Below are positions 1-5,288 of a stretch of 5,288 nt of DNA, one piece after another. The notes beneath the pieces are model-generated. The model had not been told where the DNA came from, made no database searches, and saw nothing but the letters and a program-made list of their open reading frames with translations. Every line of letters starts with the position of its first letter. Position 1 is the stretch's first letter. Both the position numbers and the translations under genes were made by a program. Source of the DNA: Rhodothermales bacterium (GTDB lineage: Bacteria; Bacteroidota; Rhodothermia; Rhodothermales; UBA10348); the NCBI GenBank assembly GCA_030833605.1, contig JAURGV010000175.1:1-5288 (forward strand), read 5' to 3'.

Positions 1-507
1 TCTCATCCAGGCCGCCAAAAGGGATTCACCCTCGGCCGCGTTGCGCTACGCTCGCTCCTTGCAGAACATCTGAACGTTGCCCCCAACTTGGTGCCCCTGC
101 ACCTTGAATCTTCCGGCCAAATAACGTGTCCAGAAAGCCAGTTGCACCTTTCGTTGGCTCATTCGGGAAATCAAGCTCTAGCGACGGTGGCTCCCGTTCG
201 CATTGGAATCGATTTAGAAGAAGTACGGACTAAACCGGACACCCTCCTCGAGCACATTTTGGGAGAAGATGAAAAGGACCACATTCATTCCTTGCCCATT
301 CCCGACTCGCATCGATTGTTTGTTTGTTGGACCTTGAAAGAAGCCGTTTTAAAAGCCATGGGGGTGGGATTAAGGCACGCGCCGCGCAAAGTCCTTCTCT
401 CCATTGATACGGATTCCCAATCCGCTAAAATAGCAGATCCAGATGGCGAGGTATGGAATGCACGCTATGTTATAAGCGATAATTGGGTATCGGCAGTCGC
501 TTTTTAG
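1..507 (+). CDS. 4'-phosphopantetheinyl transferase, Sfp type (5' end missing)
   Basis: The enzyme moves the phosphopantetheine arm of CoA onto a serine of acyl, peptidyl or aryl carrier proteins in the cytoplasm. The frame is open from base 1, so the N-terminus lies outside the window; 168 residues are visible, against roughly 200-250 for full Sfp-type enzymes. The in-frame TTG at 88 is not the start, because conserved sequence precedes it: residues 8-24 (GFTLGRVALRSLLAEHL) match the family's GR-x-A-x-R helix. Seen next are the S-x-x-H segment (S51, H54), the Mg-binding G-x-D-x-E motif (G69, D71, E73), and the W-T-x-K-E-A-x-x-K-A-x-G-x-G-L motif (W110, K113, E114, K118, G121, G123, L124). 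All key residues are present, so the visible part looks intact. The family assignment is secure. The carrier protein served (fatty acid, polyketide or nonribosomal peptide) cannot be told from this sequence. Confidence 0.9.
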   Translation, partial: SHPGRQKGFTLGRVALRSLLAEHLNVAPNLVPLHLESSGQITCPESQLHLSLAHSGNQALATVAPVRIGIDLEEVRTKPDTLLEHILGEDEKDHIHSLPIPDSHRLFVCWTLKEAVLKAMGVGLRHAPRKVLLSIDTDSQSAKIADPDGEVWNARYVISDNWVSAVAF

Positions 508-596
508 GAGCAGATGCCTGACTCGGAATACAAATCCGCACCAGGCGGACCTGAACCTTGCGAATAAATCATTCCCCAATCAAAACCTGAAACCCG

Positions 597-640
597 CCAA
601 AGCGTATTCATCGCTATTGGAAGCGCTTTTCTTCTTATTC
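597..640 (+). terminator. possible intrinsic terminator after the phosphopantetheinyl transferase gene
   Basis: An 8-base-pair stem pairs 597-604 (CCAAAGCG) with 612-620 (CGCTATTGG), with a single bulged A at 616 and a seven-base loop (TATTCAT). Six bases further on lies a pyrimidine-rich stretch, 627-640 (CTTTTCTTCTTATTC without long pure T runs). The position between two co-directional genes suits a terminator. The gap before the T-rich tract and its interruptions by C make it weaker than the icmF terminator, so read-through into icmF is possible. Confidence 0.35.
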
Positions 641-644
641 AACA

Positions 645-665
645 CCCAAATTCATTGAGTTTGGG
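645..665. promoter_or_regulatory. hairpin / inverted repeat upstream of icmF
   Basis: CCCAAATTC (645-653) pairs with GAGTTTGGG (657-665) around a three-base loop ATT: nine pairs with one T-G wobble (651/659). It ends 25 bases before the icmF start codon. No T run follows, so it is a poor terminator. It could be an operator or a structure in the 5' leader of the mRNA. The role is inference; only the symmetry is seen. Confidence 0.35.
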
Positions 666-670
666 CCTGT
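661..670 (+). promoter_or_regulatory. shared upstream word TTGGGCCTGT (icmF copy)
   Basis: The ten bases TTGGGCCTGT begin exactly 30 bases before the icmF ATG. The identical word begins exactly 30 bases before the ATG of the downstream lipoprotein gene. This copy overlaps the right arm of the hairpin at 645-665. Next to it, TCTATTTG (670-677) matches seven of eight positions counting the free ones in the Bacteroidota -7 consensus TAnnTTTG, but no convincing -33 TTTG lies at the usual spacing. It could be a promoter part or a translation-related leader element; the function is not established. Confidence 0.35.
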
Positions 671-690
671 CTATTTGAATTATTCCTGCC

Positions 691-3600
691 ATGGACCCCA
701 AAATTTCCATTTCCAGTCCTGACCCGAAAAACTACGAAGTCAAATATCCGGTCCGTTTTGTTACGGCAGCGAGTTTGTTTGATGGTCATGATGCCGCGAT
801 TAACATCATGCGAAGGGTACTTCAATCCGCTGGAGCTGAAGTGATTCATTTAGGTCATAACCGATCCGTTCTAGAGATTGTAGACACGGCCATTCAGGAG
901 GACGTCCAGGGAATTGCCATCTCCTCTTACCAAGGAGGCCATATGGAGTATTTCAAATACATGGTCGACTTGCTCAAAGAGCGCGGAGCTTCCCACATTA
1001 AGATATTTGGAGGCGGCGGTGGTGTAATCGTGCCTCACGAAATTGAAGAGCTCCATGCTTATGGGGTTTCTCGCATTTTTTCTCCTGAAGACGGCCTGAC
1101 TATGGCGCTGCGCGGGATGATTGATTATATGATGGAGCAATGCGACTTCTCCGTGGAGTCGTTTGCGTATAAAGCCAACGAAGCGGATCCGTTGGGCGTT
1201 GCGCGGTCTATCTCCCTAGTGGAATTATCAAGGGCCGGTGGCGATGGAGCCTCCACCATTGCGTCTCCCGTTCCCACGATAGGCATAACGGGTACAGGAG
1301 GAGCCGGTAAGTCTACTCTAACCGATGAACTGGTTCGCCGGTTTGTTACCGACTTTGACGACCTGTCGATCGCTGTTTTGTCTGTAGACCCAACCAAAAG
1401 GTCAACCGGTGGAGCGCTATTAGGAGATAGAATTCGAATGAACGCTATCTATGAAATGGCTAACGGTCGGGTTTATATGCGCTCCTTTGCTACCAGACAG
1501 GCGAACAAGGCTACTTCCGAGGCGCTTCGAGAATCTATTGAAGTGTGCCGTGCAGCTGGTTTTGATCTCGTCATCCTAGAAACCGCTGGTATTGGACAAA
1601 GCGATGTTGAAATTTCGGACATGACCGATCTTTCGATCTACGTAATGACCCAAGAATTTGGCGCCCCTACGCAGCTCGAAAAAATTGGTATGCTGGACGT
1701 TGCCGACTTGGTCGCTCTAAACAAATTTGAGAAACGAGGAAGCCAAGACGCCCTTCGAGATGTTCGTAAACAGATGCAGCGCAACAAAATGCTGTTTGAT
1801 GTTTCCGTTGACGACATGCCGGTTTTCCCAACCATGGCGTCTCATTTTAACGACACGGGCGTTACCAATTTATACTTAACCCTCTTAAACCAACTCAACA
1901 CACGGTACTCCTTTAATCGGTCAAGTACCAAGTACAGCGCCCAGCCTATCGGCGTGAAAAGTGGGGATGAAGAATCCTTAATTCCAGGTAGAAGACAGCG
2001 GTATTTGGGAGATATTTCGGATGTCTGTCACTCCTATCGGCAAACCGCCGAGTCCCAAATAGAAATTGCTCGCAAGTGGGGTCAGGTCGCCGGTTCTTTG
2101 CAGCAAATCAAGGATTGGGATCACGACGACCGAGCTTTTATGGAAGAAAGGCTCACCAAAATGTCGGCCCGGTGGTGGGATAAATTAACACCCACATCAC
2201 GGGCTATTATTGAAGGATGGGAACCACTTGCACAGGCGTATACCCAAGATGAATACACCTATGATGTGCGAGGACGCGCTTTTACCGTTCCTCTTTACAC
2301 TACCTCTCTTTCCGGAAATAAAATTCCAAAAGTCGCCCTGCCCAAAACGCAAGATCCGGGCGAACGGCTTCGGTTCGCGCTCTTAGAAAACTTACCCGGT
2401 TACTTCCCTTTTACTGCGGGCGTGTTTCCTTTCAAACGGACGGGCGAAGACCCTACTCGTATGTTTGCAGGAGAAGGAAGCCCCGAGCGCACCAATCGGC
2501 GTTTTCACCTTGTTTCCGACGGCCTTCCCGCAAAACGCCTTTCAACGGCCTTTGACTCGGTCACCTTGTATGGATTCGATCCGCACGAGCGTCCCGATAT
2601 CTATGGCAAAGTGGGCAACGCAGGGGTTTCCATTTGTACGCTGGACGACATGAAGAAACTCTATTCGGGATTCGACTTGGCCGATCCGAGTACGAGTGTA
2701 TCCATGACCATCAATGGTCCTGCTCCCATGCTGTTGGCGATGTTTTTGAATACGGCAATCGATCAGCAGATAGAAAAACACTTCCGTTCGAACGGTCAAT
2801 GGGAAACCATTTCGAAACAAATTGCTGCAAAACTGGGCCCTGAAGCGCCTTCGTACTCGCCTACCGGACCTTCCGGACCAGAATCTTCGCTTCCGTCATC
2901 ACACGACGGCAAAGGCCTTGGATTGCTGGGCACGTACGGAAAACAATTGGTCGAATGGGGGCTTTTGGATCCAGAAACCTATGCATCGATTCGTAAAAAT
3001 ACGCTCCAGGTAGTACGCGGAACGGTTCAAGCCGACATTTTAAAAGAGGATCAGGCTCAAAACACCTGCATTTTCTCTGCCGAATTTGCGCTGAGAATGA
3101 TGGGAGACGTTCAGCAGTATTTTATCGACCATCAGGTCCGCAATTTTTATTCGGTCTCTATTTCCGGATACCACATTGCCGAAGCGGGGGCCAATCCTAT
3201 CAGCCAATTGGCTTTTACCCTTTCAAACGGCTTTACGTTTGTTGAGTATTACCTGGCTCGGGGAATGAACATTGACGATTTTGCCCCAAACCTGTCGTTC
3301 TTCTTTTCCAACGGGATGGATCCGGAGTATTCGGTGATTGGCCGCGTAGCTAGACGTATTTGGTCTGTTGCCATGCGGGATCGGTATGGCGCTAACGACC
3401 GTAGCCAGAAACTCAAATATCATATTCAAACTTCTGGTAGAAGTTTGCACGCCCAAGAAATTCAGTTCAACGATATCCGGACTACGCTGCAAGCGTTAAT
3501 GGCTATCTATGACAACTGTAACTCGTTGCATACCAATGCATATGACGAAGCGATTACCACTCCAACAGAAGAAAGTGTTCGCAGAGCCATTGCCATTCAA

Positions 3601-4122
3601 TTGATCATCAACAATGAACTGGGTCTCGCCATGAACGAGAATCCATTGCAAGGCAGTTATATCATTGATGAACTGACCGACTTAGTTGAACAAGCGGTAT
3701 TGCTTGAATTTGAGCGCATTAATGACCGTGGTGGCGTATTGGGCGCTATGGAAACCATGTATCAGCGTTCGAAAATTCAGGAAGAAAGCTTGTTTTATGA
3801 ACGAAAGAAATTGTCGGGTGAGCTTCCCATTATCGGGGTAAACACATTCCGTTCGGCTACCGAAGGCGATCATGCACACGGTGAGCTGGTTGAATTGATG
3901 CGTTCTACGGACTTGGAGAAAAATAGGCAGATCAGCAACTTGAGAGCCTTTCAAGCGCGCAATCCACAAGACGGTGCAGAATCGTTAACCCGGCTAAAAT
4001 CGGTTTCGAGGAAAGGAGAAAACACGTTTGAAGCATTAATGGACGCGGTTACCGTGTGTTCATTGGGCGATATCACCCATGCTTTATTTGAAGTAGGCGG
4101 ACAATATCGTAGAAGTATGTAA
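691..4122 (+). CDS. icmF: fused isobutyryl-CoA mutase IcmF (B12-binding, GTPase chaperone and mutase domains in one chain)
   Basis: This adenosylcobalamin-dependent radical enzyme interconverts isobutyryl-CoA and n-butyryl-CoA in the cytoplasm; related IcmFs also act weakly on isovaleryl/pivalyl-CoA. The 1143 residues run in the IcmF order. B12-binding domain, about 20-150: D31-G-H33 with the cobalt-ligand histidine, SSYQGGH, and a glycine run at 107-111. MeaB-type GTPase, about 195-402: Walker A G201-TGGA-G206-K207-S208, the D233-D246 switch segment, ETAGIGQS at 297-304, and N344-K-F-E. After a helical linker comes the mutase barrel, from about 545, with the catalytic pair Y827-H828 in SGYHIAEAGA. 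F592 (RMFAGEG) and Q790 (DQAQNT) stand where methylmalonyl-CoA mutase has Tyr and Arg, which supports isobutyryl rather than methylmalonyl substrate. The ATG follows an in-frame stop at 676-678 and has no clear ribosome binding site. A proline/serine/glycine-rich stretch at 716-740 interrupts the mutase part. The gene looks intact. No mutase subunit or separate chaperone gene is needed. Confidence 0.97.
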   Translation: MDPKISISSPDPKNYEVKYPVRFVTAASLFDGHDAAINIMRRVLQSAGAEVIHLGHNRSVLEIVDTAIQEDVQGIAISSYQGGHMEYFKYMVDLLKERGASHIKIFGGGGGVIVPHEIEELHAYGVSRIFSPEDGLTMALRGMIDYMMEQCDFSVESFAYKANEADPLGVARSISLVELSRAGGDGASTIASPVPTIGITGTGGAGKSTLTDELVRRFVTDFDDLSIAVLSVDPTKRSTGGALLGDRIRMNAIYEMANGRVYMRSFATRQANKATSEALRESIEVCRAAGFDLVILETAGIGQSDVEISDMTDLSIYVMTQEFGAPTQLEKIGMLDVADLVALNKFEKRGSQDALRDVRKQMQRNKMLFDVSVDDMPVFPTMASHFNDTGVTNLYLTLLNQLNTRYSFNRSSTKYSAQPIGVKSGDEESLIPGRRQRYLGDISDVCHSYRQTAESQIEIARKWGQVAGSLQQIKDWDHDDRAFMEERLTKMSARWWDKLTPTSRAIIEGWEPLAQAYTQDEYTYDVRGRAFTVPLYTTSLSGNKIPKVALPKTQDPGERLRFALLENLPGYFPFTAGVFPFKRTGEDPTRMFAGEGSPERTNRRFHLVSDGLPAKRLSTAFDSVTLYGFDPHERPDIYGKVGNAGVSICTLDDMKKLYSGFDLADPSTSVSMTINGPAPMLLAMFLNTAIDQQIEKHFRSNGQWETISKQIAAKLGPEAPSYSPTGPSGPESSLPSSHDGKGLGLLGTYGKQLVEWGLLDPETYASIRKNTLQVVRGTVQADILKEDQAQNTCIFSAEFALRMMGDVQQYFIDHQVRNFYSVSISGYHIAEAGANPISQLAFTLSNGFTFVEYYLARGMNIDDFAPNLSFFFSNGMDPEYSVIGRVARRIWSVAMRDRYGANDRSQKLKYHIQTSGRSLHAQEIQFNDIRTTLQALMAIYDNCNSLHTNAYDEAITTPTEESVRRAIAIQLIINNELGLAMNENPLQGSYIIDELTDLVEQAVLLEFERINDRGGVLGAMETMYQRSKIQEESLFYERKKLSGELPIIGVNTFRSATEGDHAHGELVELMRSTDLEKNRQISNLRAFQARNPQDGAESLTRLKSVSRKGENTFEALMDAVTVCSLGDITHALFEVGGQYRRSM

Positions 4123-4149
4123 GTGATCGTTTACGAACGTCACTTTTTT
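4121..4149 (+). terminator. intrinsic terminator of icmF, overlapping its stop codon
   Basis: Bases 4121-4126 (AAGTGA) and 4128-4131 (CGTT) pair with 4136-4139 (AACG) and 4140-4145 (TCACTT), leaving one bulged T at 4127 and the four-base loop TACG, a UNCG-type loop. A run of six T (4144-4149) closes the structure. The two A bases of the TAA stop codon form the foot of the stem. It should end icmF transcripts and separate them from the lipoprotein gene. Confidence 0.75.
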
Positions 4150-4204
4150 GACCGTCCTACGTATTCTTAAAAAGAAGCTGTTTTTAGCCTTTTCCTTACG
4201 CGGA

Positions 4205-4214
4205 TTGGGCCTGT
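4205..4214 (+). promoter_or_regulatory. shared upstream word TTGGGCCTGT (lipoprotein gene copy)
   Basis: Identical to 661-670 and again exactly 30 bases before the chosen ATG (4235). It is followed by a T-rich stretch (4214-4222). Because a terminator lies just upstream, a promoter for the lipoprotein gene is expected somewhere in 4150-4234, and this word is the best candidate for a part of it. I could not place standard -35/-10 or Bacteroidota -33/-7 boxes with confidence. Confidence 0.35.
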
Positions 4215-4234
4215 TTTTCTTTACTGGAAGCTAT

Positions 4235-5086
4235 ATGCGCGGTACACGTAAATTTTTCGCTTTGGTATGCTTGCTCGGGCTGGGGGCAGGGATGTTTTTC
4301 GGATGCGGTGACACCTCAACGGAGCGCCGTAGTTCTGAAGAACGAAATTCGGGGCGTGACGAGATCGTCCGATCCAACGAAGAGGCTGCCGACGATTTTG
4401 AGCGCGAACTCGAAGACATCACGGACGATTTGGAGCGCAACATAGAGCGCAACCAAGAGGACCTTGAACGGATTCAAGAAAAAATTGAAGACAAGCTTGA
4501 CCGGCATTTAAACGAAGAGGAAATCGAAAAACTTCGTCGAGAAATTGAGCATTCTGTCCAAACAGGATTGGCTGCGGTTGGAGAAACACTGGAAAAAATC
4601 GGCGCTCGTCTCAAAGAAGACTCGAAAGTCACCGTAGTAGACTACCGTGAGTTTAAGGAGTTAGTCCCACAGAGCGTGGCCGGCTTTGAAATGGACTCGC
4701 AAGACGGATCCAATAAAAGTGCCCTTGGAATACGATTTTCTCAATTGGAATCGCACTACACAGACGACAACGGCTCCACGTTGGAAATTGCTATCATTGA
4801 CCTTGGAACCATGAAAGGTCTAACGGCCATGGGGTTTGATTGGGTCGATCGGAAAATTGATAACGAAGATTCGAACGGGTTTGAAAAGACGACCAAGTTT
4901 GGTGGTTATCCAGGGTTTGAATCGGCTCAGTACGATGGTACCCAAACAGCCACTCAAGGCGTGGCCATTGTAGAAAACCGCTTTGTCGTGTCGGTGGATG
5001 TCAAGGGAGAAAATATTGACAAAGGCATTTTGACTGATATTTTCGATGACTTTTCGTTCCGCAGACTGCGTCGGCTCGCCAACTAA
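4235..5086 (+). CDS. predicted lipoprotein with coiled-coil stalk and unassigned C-terminal domain
   Basis: I do not recognise a named family. The 283-residue protein starts with a lipoprotein signal peptide: basic MRGTRK, hydrophobic core 7-22, and lipobox F21-F22-G23 with C24 as the lipid-bearing residue. Residues 25-44 form a polar tether. Residues 45-127 are strongly charged and helical, with hydrophobic residues three to four apart (L59, I62, L66, I70, L77, I80, I84, L88), as in a coiled coil. Residues 130-283 look like a compact alpha/beta domain with alternating strands (LEIAIIDLG, RFVVSVDVKG). It is probably anchored in the cell envelope facing the periplasm. I chose ATG 4235 over the in-frame TTG 4148 because TTG 4148 lies inside the T run of the icmF terminator, only 4235 gives a normal signal peptide, and a weak purine stretch GGAAG (4226-4230) precedes it. 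Function is unknown. An ancestral link to icmF is not implied. Confidence 0.75.
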   Translation: MRGTRKFFALVCLLGLGAGMFFGCGDTSTERRSSEERNSGRDEIVRSNEEAADDFERELEDITDDLERNIERNQEDLERIQEKIEDKLDRHLNEEEIEKLRREIEHSVQTGLAAVGETLEKIGARLKEDSKVTVVDYREFKELVPQSVAGFEMDSQDGSNKSALGIRFSQLESHYTDDNGSTLEIAIIDLGTMKGLTAMGFDWVDRKIDNEDSNGFEKTTKFGGYPGFESAQYDGTQTATQGVAIVENRFVVSVDVKGENIDKGILTDIFDDFSFRRLRRLAN

Positions 5087-5180
5087 CATAGCTAGTTGAT
5101 CTTTGGTTGGATCCGACAGATTTTCTCAACGTTGCACCAGCATCGGTTCCGTCAAGAATATTCATCTGCCTCAGCTATCC

Positions 5181-5288
5181 ATGCCCTGGAATTCCCTTAA
5201 GACCACATTGTGGGCCCTGCTTTTAATAGGAATGTCTGCGGGAACGGCATCGGGTCAGCAAATGGACCAGGATCCGCTTTCTACATCG
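5181..5288 (+). CDS. secreted protein, N-terminal signal peptide only (3' end missing)
   Basis: The frame from ATG 5181 stays open to the right edge, giving 36 residues. They form a classical Sec signal peptide: K7 as the basic residue, a hydrophobic core around L10-M18, then a small-residue cleavage region with A23-S24-G25, cut probably before Q26-Q27. The mature part begins QQMDQDPLSTS. An in-frame stop at 5097-5099 limits upstream extension, and the only earlier start codon found, TTG 5103, would bury the signal. No Shine-Dalgarno sequence is seen. It lies 94 bases after the lipoprotein gene and could be co-transcribed with it, since no strong terminator lies between. The visible part does not reveal the mature protein's function. 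Confidence 0.6.
   Translation, partial: MPWNSLKTTLWALLLIGMSAGTASGQQMDQDPLSTS

Noticed and set aside
88..507. TTG at 88 as the start of the phosphopantetheinyl transferase
   Set aside because: Conserved family sequence is encoded upstream in the same open frame to base 1, so the gene begins outside the window.
535..549. Short inverted repeat TCCGC/GCGGA after the phosphopantetheinyl transferase stop
   Set aside because: Only five pairs and no T run follows; too weak to call a terminator.
621..628. Palindrome AAGCGCTT
   Set aside because: An eight-base palindrome with no loop is expected by chance and has no supporting partner site.
2465..3013. Three short + strand open frames (62-69 codons) inside icmF
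   Set aside because: They lie in other frames of a fully conserved icmF coding region and show no recognisable protein features.
1..4122. A functional unit of phosphopantetheinyl transferase and IcmF
   Set aside because: The enzymes act on different substrates (carrier proteins versus acyl-CoA) and the 183-base spacer holds a possible terminator, so adjacency alone does not support a shared system.
4148..4234. 29-residue N-terminal extension of the lipoprotein from TTG 4148
   Set aside because: The TTG lies in the T run of the icmF terminator, and the extension would place a second hydrophobic stretch before a good lipoprotein signal peptide.
370..5089. Open frames of 63-95 codons on the - strand
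   Set aside because: Nearly all lie antisense to well-supported genes (652-849 mostly so, 370-579 partly so); none shows domain motifs or signal peptides I can recognise.
5080..5098. CAACTA/TAGTTG hairpin across the lipoprotein stop codon
   Set aside because: Six mostly A-T pairs with a seven-base loop and no T run; not a convincing terminator.

Overview
This window carries four genes, all on the + strand and closely spaced: the 3' part of a 4'-phosphopantetheinyl transferase gene (open at the left edge), a complete fused isobutyryl-CoA mutase gene (icmF), a complete predicted lipoprotein of unknown function, and the first codons of a secreted protein that runs off the right edge. No RNA gene, mobile element, CRISPR array or long repeat is visible.

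The start codons are not preceded by convincing Shine-Dalgarno sequences, base composition looks intermediate (near half G+C by eye), and there is a lipoprotein signal peptide next to a short Sec signal peptide. Together with the icmF type, this would fit a Bacteroidota-like bacterium (including the Rhodothermota/Balneolota relatives). That placement is an inference and only moderately supported.

Layout: 1-507 is the phosphopantetheinyl transferase, which converts apo carrier proteins to their holo form. 508-690 is a 183-base spacer with two hairpins: one followed by a pyrimidine-rich tract (possible terminator) and one just before icmF. 691-4122 is icmF, a single polypeptide with a B12-binding domain, a MeaB-type GTPase chaperone domain and an acyl-CoA mutase catalytic domain. 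It interconverts isobutyryl-CoA and n-butyryl-CoA. A clear intrinsic terminator at 4121-4149 overlaps the icmF stop codon. 4235-5086 is the lipoprotein (signal peptide, acidic/basic coiled-coil stalk, C-terminal globular domain). 5087-5180 is a short spacer, and 5181-5288 is the start of an exported protein.

The genes do not form an evident pathway. The terminator after icmF, and probably one before it, suggest separate transcription units. The core content is ordinary metabolism and envelope biology, and I see no sign of a new multi-gene system. The most interesting unexplained signal is an identical 10-base word placed exactly 30 bases upstream of the start codons of both icmF and the lipoprotein gene. 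The lipoprotein's C-terminal domain is the least explained protein part.
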